A DNA stretch of 43,100 bases from the NCBI GenBank assembly GCA_934546685.1, contig CAKTEB010000010.1:1-43100 (forward strand), written 5' to 3'. Made by a program: the position numbers and the translations under genes. Each line of letters begins with the position of its first letter. The stretch's first letter is position 1. This stretch comes from an uncultured Oscillospiraceae bacterium. Lineage in GTDB: Bacteria > Bacillota > Clostridia > Oscillospirales > Oscillospiraceae. The notes under the pieces are model-generated. The model saw only the letters and a program-made list of their open reading frames with translations, searched no databases and was not told where the DNA came from. Positions 1-8,056 of the stretch are shown here, in pieces.

Positions 1-1
1 G

Positions 2-457
2 GCATTCTATGCCCAGCTTATGGAGCAGGGGTACATCGCTCTGTCCGCCACCAAGGGCAAGCTTTCCATCTCCCTGCGGGGCAAAATCAAAAACACCGGC
101 ATCGAGAAGCTGGATGAGATTTTCGAGAAAAACCCCTACATGCAGTCCATCTATCCTGGGGATACCCGCAGTGCATTAGAGGTATTCTGCCTGTACGAGG
201 CAGACGGCGAGTATTTTGATATCAGCGATCCGGCCCACATCGTCCGGGACAGCATCACCATTGGCAAGGCGGCTACAGAAGTCCCGGGCTACTATGTGGG
301 AACGGGCTGCATCGGCTGTAAGCTGTGCTACTCGGTCTGTCCCCAGAAGTGCATCGACATTACAAAGAAGCCGGTGGTCATCGACCAGCACCACTGTCTT
401 CACTGCGGGCGATGCGCAGAAGTCTGTCCCAAGCAGGTCATTGAAAAGAGGGTTTGA
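2..457 (+). CDS. Split-barrel (PNPOx-like) flavin protein with C-terminal 2[4Fe-4S] ferredoxin domain, 5'-truncated by the window
   Basis: The frame is open from base 2 with no stop, so the true start lies before the window; the first ATG inside is at 20. The N-terminal part has the look of a pyridoxamine-phosphate-oxidase-type split barrel, a flavin-binding fold. The C-terminal about 50 residues hold two ferredoxin motifs of the form CxxCxxCxxxC (CIGCKLCYSVC and CLHCGRCAEVC), each expected to bind a [4Fe-4S] cluster. Proteins of this two-domain layout are common in anaerobic Clostridia and are thought to shuttle electrons to small substrates. It ends 2 bases before the start of the macrodomain gene, so it is probably co-transcribed with the macrodomain/sirtuin pair. 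The substrate is unknown. Confidence 0.8.
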   Translation, partial: AFYAQLMEQGYIALSATKGKLSISLRGKIKNTGIEKLDEIFEKNPYMQSIYPGDTRSALEVFCLYEADGEYFDISDPAHIVRDSITIGKAATEVPGYYVGTGCIGCKLCYSVCPQKCIDITKKPVVIDQHHCLHCGRCAEVCPKQVIEKRV

Positions 458-459
458 CT

Positions 460-1239
460 ATGAACCAAAGTGAAAAACGTTTGTTTCTGATCCAGTCGCT
501 CTTAAAGGAGCGGCCGGAGTACCGGGAAATGGCCATTCCGGCGGATGCAAACAGTCAGCGGCAGCTGCTGCGAGGGCTTATGAACATCCGTGAGCCCAGG
601 CCTATAGATGAGGCGTTTTTGCGGGTGCAGGACGGCTATCTGCAAGCGGAGACCGCGAATAAAGGCATCACGGACGCCTCCGCGCTCACACCCATACAGC
701 CGGGGCTCTGTCTCTGGCAGGGGGATATCACCACCCTCCGCTGCGACGCCATTGTCAACGCCGCCAACTCCGGGCTCACCGGCTGCTATATTCCGAATCA
801 CCGTTGCATTGATAACGCCATTCACACCTTTGCTGGAGTGCAGCTGCGGCTGGCCTGTGCGGAGCTCATGGAGCGTCAGGGCCATCCGGAGCCCACTGGA
901 CTGGCAAAAATCACATCGGCGTTCAACTTACCATGCCGGTATGTGCTGCATACGGTCGGGCCAATCATCAGCGGTCGAGTAACCAAAGAGGACGAGGAGC
1001 TGCTGGCTTCCTGCTATCGCTCCTGCTTGGAGCTGGCAGCAGAAAACAAGCTGGAAAGCGTGGCGTTCTGCTGCATTTCCACGGGAGAGTTTCATTTTCC
1101 CAACGAACTGGCGGCGGAGATCGCCGTAACAACCGTCAAAGAATTTCTAACGCAGCAAACCAGCGTCGAGAGGGTGATCTTCAATGTATTCAAGGATCTG
1201 GACAAGAAAATATACGAGAAACTGCTCCGAGCAAATTGA
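460..1239 (+). CDS. Zinc-dependent macrodomain protein-ADP-ribose hydrolase (SirTM-linked)
   Basis: 259 residues. The macrodomain starts after about 80 residues with the ADP-ribose-binding pattern QGDIT...DAIVNAAN. It is followed by GCYIPNHRC, whose Cys109, His114 and Cys116 match the zinc-ligand insert of zinc-dependent macrodomains, and by the IDNAIH segment. Proteins of this family (the staphylococcal and streptococcal SirTM-linked macrodomains) remove ADP-ribose that a class M sirtuin attaches to a carrier protein. The start at 460 is preferred over the TTG at 454, because 454 overlaps the preceding stop and the ATG fits the first macrodomain-family residues. The next gene overlaps its 3' end by 56 bases, so the two are translationally linked. 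The usual lipoyl-carrier (GcvH-L) and LplA2 partners are not visible; they may lie left of the window. Confidence 0.9.
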   Translation: MNQSEKRLFLIQSLLKERPEYREMAIPADANSQRQLLRGLMNIREPRPIDEAFLRVQDGYLQAETANKGITDASALTPIQPGLCLWQGDITTLRCDAIVNAANSGLTGCYIPNHRCIDNAIHTFAGVQLRLACAELMERQGHPEPTGLAKITSAFNLPCRYVLHTVGPIISGRVTKEDEELLASCYRSCLELAAENKLESVAFCCISTGEFHFPNELAAEIAVTTVKEFLTQQTSVERVIFNVFKDLDKKIYEKLLRAN

Positions 1240-2050
1240 GCGGCTGCGGAACGCCCTGGCGGACTGCGACGCAGTGGTGATCGGTGCCGGTTCCGGACTG
1301 TCTACGGCGGCTGGCTTTACCTATACTGGCGAACGGTTTGAGAAGCACTTTTCGGATTTTGCCCAGAAGTATGGCATTCGGGATATGTACAGTGGCGGAT
1401 TCTATCCATTCCCCACCCAGGAGGAATTCTGGGCCTATTGGAGCCGGTATATCTACATCAACCGCTATCAAGACGCGCCCAAGCCGGTCTATGAAACGCT
1501 CTTGAAGCTGGTGCAGGACAAGGACTATTTCGTCATCACCACCAATGTGGATCACTGCTTTCAAAAGGCCGGATTTGACAAGAAGCGGCTATTCTACACG
1601 CAGGGAGACTATGGGCTGTTCCAGTGCTCCGGCCCCTGCCGTCAGGAGACCTTTAATAACGAAGCGGTCATTCGTGGAATGGTTGAGCGGCAAGAGAATA
1701 TGAAAATTCCGACCGAGCTTCTTCCGACCTGTCCCCACTGCGGGCGGCCCATGACCATGAATCTCCGCTGTGACGACACATTCGTAGAGGACGAGGGCTG
1801 GCACCGGGCCGCGGAGCGGTATGAGAACTTTCTCCGCTCCCGGGCAGACGGCAGGATCCTCTTTCTGGAGCTGGGCGTAGGCTATAACACCCCGGGAATC
1901 ATCAAGTATCCCTTCTGGCAGATGACGGCAAAGAATCCCTTCGTCGCCTATGCCTGTATCAACCAGGGCCAGGCGGTGTGCCCCAGGGAGATCGAAGGGC
2001 AGTCTATCCGCATTGACGGGGATATCGGGACGATCCTGACGCAGCTCTAA
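1184..2050 (+). CDS. Class M sirtuin (SirTM), probable protein ADP-ribosyltransferase
   Basis: 288 residues with a Rossmann NAD motif GAGSGLSTAAGF (res 34-45), TTNVD (119-123) and two Cys pairs for structural zinc (CSGPC near 148 and CPHC further on). The canonical catalytic His of sirtuin deacetylases (in the HG motif) is replaced by Gln140 in YTQGDYG; this is the hallmark of SirTM proteins, which ADP-ribosylate rather than deacetylate. Asn121 and Gln140 sit at almost the same numbers as the catalytic pair reported for the Staphylococcus aureus protein, which supports the start at 1184. A GAGAGG ribosome binding site lies about 10 bases upstream inside the macrodomain gene. The pair is a write/erase module for reversible ADP-ribosylation, proposed in the literature to respond to oxidative stress. 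Confidence 0.9.
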   Translation: MYSRIWTRKYTRNCSEQIERLRNALADCDAVVIGAGSGLSTAAGFTYTGERFEKHFSDFAQKYGIRDMYSGGFYPFPTQEEFWAYWSRYIYINRYQDAPKPVYETLLKLVQDKDYFVITTNVDHCFQKAGFDKKRLFYTQGDYGLFQCSGPCRQETFNNEAVIRGMVERQENMKIPTELLPTCPHCGRPMTMNLRCDDTFVEDEGWHRAAERYENFLRSRADGRILFLELGVGYNTPGIIKYPFWQMTAKNPFVAYACINQGQAVCPREIEGQSIRIDGDIGTILTQL

Positions 2051-2078
2051 AAAGCACGCGGGATTTCTTTCTCAGGGA

Positions 2079-2107
2079 TTGACAGCTCCCCCCTTTCTCA
2101 GTACAAT
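2079..2107 (+). promoter_or_regulatory. Sigma-70-type promoter for the small membrane protein
   Basis: TTGACA at 2079-2084 and TACAAT at 2102-2107 with a 17-base spacer, which is near-consensus. It lies 70 bases upstream of the ATG at 2178, so the membrane protein has its own transcript. Confidence 0.75.
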
Positions 2108-2177
2108 GCGCGGTAGACAGCTTACCGCGTCTGCCCTGCAATTTGTCTTGAGGCACCGCGAAGAGAGGAGCCCCCAT

Positions 2178-2555
2178 ATGAATCGTAAAATCGGAGCAGT
2201 CAGCTCCATCGTCACCCTGGCCAGTGTCGTAGGCTTTGCGGCCTCCATGCTGCTGCGCTTCAGCTTCGGCAGCTACCTCTGCTCCACGTTCATTGCGCTG
2301 GGCTTCATTCCTATGATGTGCTGCTTCCTGCATTTCGCTCCGCCGGAGCGCAGGGCCGCAGGGTATGCCGCCGCCGCATTTTCCAGCGCTTACGCGGCCA
2401 TCATTCTGCTGGTCTACTTCACGCAGCTCACCACAGTGCGCTTCGGCGGCCTTACCGGCCAGGCCCGGGCGCTGCTGGAGTTCTGGTGCGCCTATTTCTG
2501 CCCGATAGCGCTCCTGTCGTTTCTGCACTTCCGAAGCAAAGCGCCGAATGTATGA
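2178..2555 (+). pseudogene. Small membrane protein, probably internally deleted
   Basis: 125 residues starting at ATG 2178, behind AAGAGAGGAG; an upstream in-frame start at 2079 lies inside the promoter. Three hydrophobic helices are visible (about res 8-28, 35-52, 62-82), then an abrupt change near residue 85-90, and a last hydrophobic segment FWCAYFCPIALLSFLHF. The N-terminal and C-terminal parts resemble the two ends of a longer clostridial multi-helix membrane protein family as I remember it, with the middle helices missing. The frame stays open, so a shortened protein may still be made. Function is unknown. The call of pseudogene is an inference that needs alignment with full-length homologues. 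Confidence 0.5.
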
Positions 2556-2586
2556 CTGTCGCTTTCCCCACTCTGACCGCAAAAAG

Positions 2587-2615
2587 CTCCGCCGAGACGT
2601 CCTGTCCCGACGGAG
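2587..2615. terminator. Intrinsic terminator, probably bidirectional
   Basis: Inverted repeat with CTCCG and CGGAG arms, flanked by AAAAA on the left and TTTT on the right. It can stop the rightward membrane-protein transcript and the leftward operon that ends at 2634. Confidence 0.7.
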
Positions 2616-2633
2616 TTTTCTATCCTATTTCCC

Positions 2634-4628
2634 TTAGATCTGCATGGCCGCGGAGAAGGCGCTGCGGGTGCAGGTGTGGATATTTCCCACCTGGCTGCAA
2701 TCGCCGATGGCAAAGAACCTGGGCGCGCTGTCCGCAAAGGCCATGGCCTGGGTCTGCAGGGACTGCATGCCGCCGCAGACCACCACGCTGTCCCCGGTAA
2801 CTCTGTGGGCCGCACCCGCCGGATCCTCATAGGTGACAGAGTTTCCGTCCACCGCCACGGTTTTCGCGTGACAGATGGCCTGGAGCCCGGCCTCCCGGAT
2901 CGCCATCTCCAGGCTGCCGTAGTAGTGGGAATTCTGAGCGTCCGTGGCCAGCCGCTCCCGGCGGGTGAGGATGGTGACCTGATGGCCCTGGCGCGCCAGA
3001 TAGATCGCCGCCTCCGTGCCGGTTTCTGAGCCGCCCACCAGGATCACATGATGACCCAGCTTCTCGCTGCTTCCAAACACCTCGCTGGCGGCCATAATGG
3101 AGGGATCCTCCGCCCCTGGCACCGCCGGGCGCTTGGGCTTTGCGCCCACCGCGGCAATGACCGCGTCATAGCTTTCCTCGGCAATGCGCTCCGCCGTGGC
3201 CAGGGTACCCAGATGCACGGTGACCCCCTGCTTCTCCAGCTGCATGGCCAGATAGTTTTTATACCGCTTCACCGGCCACTTGAAGTCCGCAAAATCCGCG
3301 TGGTGCATCTGTCCTCCCAGGTAGCTTTCCTTTTCATAGAGCGTGACGCTGTGGCCCCGCTTCCGGCATTCCAGGGCCGCCCACATGCCCGCGGGGCCGC
3401 CGCCGATGACTGCCACCCTTTTGGGGGTAGTCTCCATGGGGAACATCCGCTCGATCTTATGCTCCAGCCCCATCTGAGGGTTCACGTAGCACTTTACGTT
3501 GTCCCGGCAATGGCAGCGGTTGCAGCGGAGACAGGGCACCACGTCCTCGCCCGCTCCCGCCTGTGCCTTCTTCACATAATCCGGATCACAGAGAAAGGCC
3601 CGGGCCACGGCGGCCATGTCCATCCAGCCGTTCCGGATATACCGCTCGATCTCGTCTAAGTCCTGGAAACCGCCGTTGGGGGCCGTGATGATGGACACGC
3701 CTGCCTCCTTCAGAGCCCTCGAGTACCGCAGGGTCAGGGGCTCCTCCCCCTCCTGGGAGTTAAAGCAGGTGGGATGGGCCAGATCCATGTCCGGTGCCCG
3801 GAGCTGGAGCACGTCCACCAGCCCCTCCCATTCCTTGGCGTAGCCAACGAAGTCCTCCAGGGTGTAGCCACCGTTCTCCTCTCCGGATACCTGAGCCTCA
3901 ATGACAAAATCCTCGCCGCAGAGCTCCTTGACCCGGCGGAAAACAGCCTTGGTCAGCGCTGTTTTCTCCCCGAACCGATCCGTGCGCTTGTTGTGGACGG
4001 GAGACAGGGATTTCGCCATCAGGGAATTCCCGTAGGACATATAGAAGCAGACCATATCAAAGCCCAGCTGAGAGAAGGCATAGGCCCGCTGGGCCATGAG
4101 CTCCACCAGATGCTCCAGCTCCTCCGTAGAGGCGATGTGCGTCTTCACCGGCGGGCCCATGGGCCGCACCCCCGCCGGGGGCTCCGACAGCGTCAGATTC
4201 CGGGGTTCAATGCCCATCATGGAGGCGGAGGCCAGGGAGCCGTAGAGATGGATCTCATCGGTCATATGGGAGTAGTACAGCTTACAGCCCCGGGTCTCGA
4301 TCTCCAGATTTCCCATGCCCGGACCCGCAAAGGAGCCCACGCCCCAGGGATCCTTCCCGCCCGGTCCCCCGGGGCCACCAGGGCCGCCGGGGCCGAAGTC
4401 GTCATCCTGGCCGAAGAAGGGATCCTTCTTCCAGTCCGCCCCCTGGCAGGTCACTACGGCAGCGCCGTTTCTGGCCAGCTGGGCCATATGGGAGATCATG
4501 CCCTCTCCGGGGTAATTCTCATCGCCCTGGAACGCGCCGGAAACGCACCGGGTCACCAGGAAGCGGTTTTTCAGAAGTCTTCCTCCCACCTGGATCGGCG
4601 AAAGGGTGTGCTGATATTTCAGTGTCAT
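2634..4628 (-). CDS. Old-yellow-enzyme-family FMN/[4Fe-4S]/FAD oxidoreductase (2-enoate reductase or BaiCD/BaiH-like)
   Basis: 664 residues in the usual three parts. An N-terminal FMN TIM barrel covers about res 1-350. A cluster CLRCNRCHC...C near 364-379 is the iron-sulfur site. A C-terminal FAD/NAD(P) unit has GGGPAG near 405 and GGSETG near 530. Family members reduce activated C=C bonds of enoates, steroids or aromatics using NAD(P)H. Two oddities stand out. The substrate-binding HxxH/N pair is replaced by Tyr residues (YMSYGN, about res 191-202, just before LSPVHNKRTDRFG). A Gly-Pro loop (GPGGPGGPGG, about res 77-91) is inserted in the barrel. It is the last gene of the leftward operon, 13 bases after the solute-binding protein gene. 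The substrate is unknown. Confidence 0.88.
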   Translation of the reverse strand: MTLKYQHTLSPIQVGGRLLKNRFLVTRCVSGAFQGDENYPGEGMISHMAQLARNGAAVVTCQGADWKKDPFFGQDDDFGPGGPGGPGGPGGKDPWGVGSFAGPGMGNLEIETRGCKLYYSHMTDEIHLYGSLASASMMGIEPRNLTLSEPPAGVRPMGPPVKTHIASTEELEHLVELMAQRAYAFSQLGFDMVCFYMSYGNSLMAKSLSPVHNKRTDRFGEKTALTKAVFRRVKELCGEDFVIEAQVSGEENGGYTLEDFVGYAKEWEGLVDVLQLRAPDMDLAHPTCFNSQEGEEPLTLRYSRALKEAGVSIITAPNGGFQDLDEIERYIRNGWMDMAAVARAFLCDPDYVKKAQAGAGEDVVPCLRCNRCHCRDNVKCYVNPQMGLEHKIERMFPMETTPKRVAVIGGGPAGMWAALECRKRGHSVTLYEKESYLGGQMHHADFADFKWPVKRYKNYLAMQLEKQGVTVHLGTLATAERIAEESYDAVIAAVGAKPKRPAVPGAEDPSIMAASEVFGSSEKLGHHVILVGGSETGTEAAIYLARQGHQVTILTRRERLATDAQNSHYYGSLEMAIREAGLQAICHAKTVAVDGNSVTYEDPAGAAHRVTGDSVVVCGGMQSLQTQAMAFADSAPRFFAIGDCSQVGNIHTCTRSAFSAAMQI

Positions 4629-4641
4629 AGGGATACCTCAA

Positions 4642-6360
4642 TTATCTTGCCAGATAGCGGTCATAGGCGCTCTGATAAACCCGGACGCAGTCCTGCATGC
4701 CAAAGCCGTCCAGCGTGGCCTGGTAGGTCTCAAAGCTCTCGTCGGTCAGCGGCTCCGCGCCGGTGATGTACTTCAGGGTCATTTCCTCCACATAGGTGTT
4801 CACGTCGCCGATCTTCGCGCCATAAATCGTGCTTTCCTCGGCGTTCAGGGCCGCGTAGCTGGGATAGACGTTGGCCCCGTCGGAGTTCTCCAGCCAGTTC
4901 TTCCGGGCCTGGAGCTGCACCTCGGTGTAGTTGGAGTCGGTCTTCTCGTTGAGCACATAGTAGCCGCCGCCGTTGAATTCGCAGTAGACGGAGATGGCGA
5001 TATCAAAGGCCATATCCGGGTTATTGGTCACAAGATCCGTAAACTGGGGCTTGCCGTCCACCATCTCATAGCTCTCGCCCTCGATGCCGTAGTTGGCAAG
5101 CAGGGTGCCCTTGTCCGTGTACCAGTAGTTGCACCAGGCCATGGCCAGCTCCAGGTCAGAGCAGTTTGTGGAAATAAAGTTGCCGCTGTTGACGCTGACC
5201 CGGGCGAAGGCCGTGCAGAAATGGGTGCTGTCGCCTTTTTCCTTGGTCAGGATCGGCATACCGGTGATGGCGAAGTTGGGATCCGTGGCGGTCTCAGGGG
5301 TGTAGGCGGTCATCTCATTGAGGGAGTTGAACCATACGCCCACCTGGTTGTTGGTGACCAGGCTGCTGTCCGGGAACTGCTGGAGATTCTGCTGGGCCGC
5401 GAAATCGGCGTACAGCAGGCCGTTTTCATACCAGCGGTTCATCATGGTCAGATAGTCGAAGTAGCCCTTCTCGTAGAAGCCATACTTCACCTGGCCGTCC
5501 TCCACATAGAAGCCGGGATACACGCCGTAGCCCGCCGTCATCTCTACCACATAGCCCGAGGGATTGCTCCAGTAGGGAGAGGGGATATTCAGCTCATTTT
5601 TGAAGGCTGTCAGCACGTCCTCCAGCTCGTCATAGGTGGTGGGCATGTCCTTGCCTACCGCATCCAGGAAGTCGGTGCGGATAATCTGGCCGCCGTTGAC
5701 GGAGACGTTCTCATCGCCGATCCCCGCAAAGGCCGGGACATAGCCCGCATCCGTATGAACCGCCAGGTTCACCTCGTCATCCGTCAGAATGTAGTTCATG
5801 TAGTCGGGGGCATATTCCTCCAGATAGGGGGCCAGATCTGTAATGATCTCGTCCTCTACCGCGCCCTCAATGGAGCCGGAGTAATTGCTGCCAAAGGAAT
5901 AGATGATGTCCGTATAGTCCCCGGAGGCCACCATCAGCTGAAACTGCTCATTGGCGTTGACCAGGGAGTAGCCCACCACCTGGATGTTCACGCCCACGGC
6001 CTGATTGATGGCCTGGTAGATCTCCTTGTTGGAGACGTCGTCCAGGAAATTGGGTACAAAGGGCGGATAGGCGTACCAGTAGGTCAGGGTGGTGCTGCCG
6101 TCAGAGACAGGATAGCTGAGCGGCGCCAGGGTCTCCGGCTCCTCTGCCGCGGATGCCTCCAGGGTGCTCTCCTCCTCTGCGGAGGGCTCAGAGGAGGTCT
6201 CCAGCTGCGGCGCCTGGGCGGGCTCGGCGGTCTCAGGAGCGGTCGTCTCCTCCGAGACCGATTTGGGCGCTTCCTCGGAAGCTGAGGTACCGCCTCCGCC
6301 GCAGGCTGTCAGCCCCAGCAGCATGCACATTGCCAGCAGGACAGATAACAATCGTTTCAT
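4642..6360 (-). CDS. Extracellular solute-binding lipoprotein (ABC type, family 1-like)
   Basis: 572 residues. A signal peptide ends in the lipobox LTAC (Cys about 20), followed by GGGG and a Ser/Glu/Ala-rich linker of about 70 residues, then a periplasmic-binding-type domain (ASGDYTDIIYSFG, DAVGKDMPTTYDELEDVL, WYENGLLYADFA, YGIEGESYEMVDGKP). This signature resembles lipoproteins such as LplA/YtcQ that bind oligosaccharides or other small molecules outside the membrane. A GGAGG site precedes ATG 6360. No permease or ATPase gene is nearby, so it may borrow a transporter or act as a sensor. Genes at 40562-41994 and 42005-43100 encode relatives. Its place between NTF2-like genes and the reductase suggests it delivers their substrate. 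Confidence 0.85.
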   Translation of the reverse strand: MKRLLSVLLAMCMLLGLTACGGGGTSASEEAPKSVSEETTAPETAEPAQAPQLETSSEPSAEEESTLEASAAEEPETLAPLSYPVSDGSTTLTYWYAYPPFVPNFLDDVSNKEIYQAINQAVGVNIQVVGYSLVNANEQFQLMVASGDYTDIIYSFGSNYSGSIEGAVEDEIITDLAPYLEEYAPDYMNYILTDDEVNLAVHTDAGYVPAFAGIGDENVSVNGGQIIRTDFLDAVGKDMPTTYDELEDVLTAFKNELNIPSPYWSNPSGYVVEMTAGYGVYPGFYVEDGQVKYGFYEKGYFDYLTMMNRWYENGLLYADFAAQQNLQQFPDSSLVTNNQVGVWFNSLNEMTAYTPETATDPNFAITGMPILTKEKGDSTHFCTAFARVSVNSGNFISTNCSDLELAMAWCNYWYTDKGTLLANYGIEGESYEMVDGKPQFTDLVTNNPDMAFDIAISVYCEFNGGGYYVLNEKTDSNYTEVQLQARKNWLENSDGANVYPSYAALNAEESTIYGAKIGDVNTYVEEMTLKYITGAEPLTDESFETYQATLDGFGMQDCVRVYQSAYDRYLAR

Positions 6361-6379
6361 TTCAGTTCCTCCATTTCTC

Positions 6380-7261
6380 TTATAGTCGGACGCCGCCCTT
6401 TACAATGGATCTCAGGGCTGAATACCGTTTTGTGATGTCGTTATGCCCCGGGGCGTAGGAATTCTCGTCATCCAGGGTCTTGTAGGGCTCCGGCCAGGGC
6501 ACAGTGTTCTGAACGGTCTGGGTCATGGACGCGTTGTTGTGCAGGGGACCGGGATCCGCGCAGGGTGGGCCGCCTAAGGGGCCTCTGGGCTTCACCGGGC
6601 GGTAGCCGCCGGGTGCGCCCTCGGGGACTGGGGCCTGCTTCTTCTCCTCCTGGGGCGGCGGGCCGAACTGGGGGCGGGGGTGAATCTCCTCGTCATACAT
6701 CTTCTGGCCCCAGTTGGCAGTGCCGTACTCAGAGCCGATATCCGGGCACACATGCTCATGAAAGTAATACCACTTGCCGTCGGTCTCGTCATAGGCGAAG
6801 TCCGATCCGTAGCGCTCCCACAGGAAGCCGCCGTTGCGGACCTTGTTGGGGCTCATGCGAGCCATCATGGTGCCGGGCGTCAGATAGCAGCTCCGGCCGG
6901 TCTTTCCGTCCTCAGCCACCTCGATGACCCCGGAGGCCAGACAGTGGAGGGCCGTACAGCCAACGCTTCTGGCGTCGAAATAGGATGCGCCGGGATAGTT
7001 CAGGATATGGTTGCAGTACCGCTCGTAGTATCCCTCCTCGGGATTGATGACGGAGCCGAACCACACCTGATCCCAGCCCACCATCCGTCCAAAGAAATGG
7101 GCCCAGGTCACATCCTCGCCCCGATACCAGATGGCGTCCCACTCCTCCTTAGAGTAGCCCATGCCATGGGTATAGGCGTGCCATGCCTTGACCTGCTCGA
7201 TCTCCTGAGCTCCGATGGCATTGTGGAGCCGCTCTTCAAAGGTCAGATTTTGATAGATCAC
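6380..7261 (-). CDS. NTF2/SnoaL-like protein, third of the operon, with Pro/Gly-rich tail
   Basis: 293 residues from a GTG start at 7261, chosen because AGGGGGGAG lies just upstream and the longer open frame overlaps the preceding gene. The N-terminal 180 residues fit the cone-shaped alpha+beta NTF2/SnoaL_4 fold (helices, then strands ending in a FHEH-type strand). It is followed by a Pro/Gly-rich stretch (about res 195-245, with PPPQEEKKQAPVPEGAPGG) and a short tail containing WPEPYKTLDDENSYAPG. The tail PESYKTFxExxSYG recurs at the end of the first NTF2-like protein. SnoaL-type enzymes act as cyclases, dehydratases or isomerases on small ring compounds; the reaction here is unknown. It is 13 bases downstream of the second NTF2-like gene. 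Confidence 0.75.
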   Translation of the reverse strand: MIYQNLTFEERLHNAIGAQEIEQVKAWHAYTHGMGYSKEEWDAIWYRGEDVTWAHFFGRMVGWDQVWFGSVINPEEGYYERYCNHILNYPGASYFDARSVGCTALHCLASGVIEVAEDGKTGRSCYLTPGTMMARMSPNKVRNGGFLWERYGSDFAYDETDGKWYYFHEHVCPDIGSEYGTANWGQKMYDEEIHPRPQFGPPPQEEKKQAPVPEGAPGGYRPVKPRGPLGGPPCADPGPLHNNASMTQTVQNTVPWPEPYKTLDDENSYAPGHNDITKRYSALRSIVKGGVRL

Positions 7262-7274
7262 GCTGTCTCCCCCC

Positions 7275-8042
7275 TTACTTGTAAAGGCCGATCTTGTAGC
7301 AGGCGGGCTTGCCCTCTGCGGTATAGGCCTTGGCGTTGTCAAAGGTATAATAGGGCCGGGGCAGCCGCTCCCACACGTCCACCCAGCCGTAGAGGGAATC
7401 GTAGGCCACATCCCGAACGTTGGGATCGCCGCAGGCCCGCTCCACGATATCCGCGCCCCAGGGAGCCTCGGGATCCAGCTCTCCGTAGCTCTTTCCGGCG
7501 GGGATGATATGATCGTAGGTGATGAGCAGATGCCAGATCTTCCAGTCCTCCCCCTCCCGGATCAGATCCGCAAAGATCTTTGCAAACGTAAAGTTGCTGT
7601 CCGAGGTGCCGTCGGGATTGCCCACGCAGTACAGGCCGCAGTCATAGCCAATGTACTTGGCAGTCTTTCCATCCCCGGAGAGCTCGATATAGGGGGTGTT
7701 GCGGGTATGGACAAAGGCGGCCCCATAGCCCAGGTTCCGCTCCGTGAGCTCGATCCCCCGCTCCCGGTGCATGGCCCGGAGATTTTCAAAGCGCACATCC
7801 CGGCAGTCGCTGACGTAGTGCTTGATGATGTTGTCAAGGCCCGTATAGTAGCCGTTGTTGTAGCCCAGGGATGCGGTCTTTCGATTCTCGTCGGAGGCCA
7901 CCCACAGCTCGGTAATGGCCCTTCGGCGCTCATCGTTGGCGGTATAGTAGGCGCTTCGGCTCATGAGATCCTTGATCTCCTCCTTGTCCCAAAGCCGCCA
8001 GACCTGCTCCTCTGGAGTCCAATGCAGTTCCAATTCCGTCAT
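7275..8042 (-). CDS. NTF2/SnoaL-like protein, second of the operon
   Basis: 255 residues from ATG 8042, which has GAAGGAGG eight bases upstream; the TTG at 8060 overlaps that site and is rejected. The protein begins with a helix (EEQVWRLWDKEEIKDLMSRSAYY) typical of SnoaL_4-type domains, then NNGYYTGLDNIIKHYV and the strand pair WKIWHLLITYDHI that closes the NTF2 cone. Sequence match with the first NTF2-like protein is clear around NDGYYVG/NNGYYTG and WxIWHxL, so they are paralogues. Likely an intracellular enzyme or ligand-binding subunit; catalytic residues cannot be assigned by eye. Confidence 0.78.
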   Translation of the reverse strand: MTELELHWTPEEQVWRLWDKEEIKDLMSRSAYYTANDERRRAITELWVASDENRKTASLGYNNGYYTGLDNIIKHYVSDCRDVRFENLRAMHRERGIELTERNLGYGAAFVHTRNTPYIELSGDGKTAKYIGYDCGLYCVGNPDGTSDSNFTFAKIFADLIREGEDWKIWHLLITYDHIIPAGKSYGELDPEAPWGADIVERACGDPNVRDVAYDSLYGWVDVWERLPRPYYTFDNAKAYTAEGKPACYKIGLYK

Positions 8043-8056
8043 GGTGTCCGCCTCCT

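Noticed and set aside
1184..2050. Sirtuin protein deacetylase
   Set aside because: The catalytic His is Gln140 and the macrodomain partner fits the ADP-ribosylating SirTM class.
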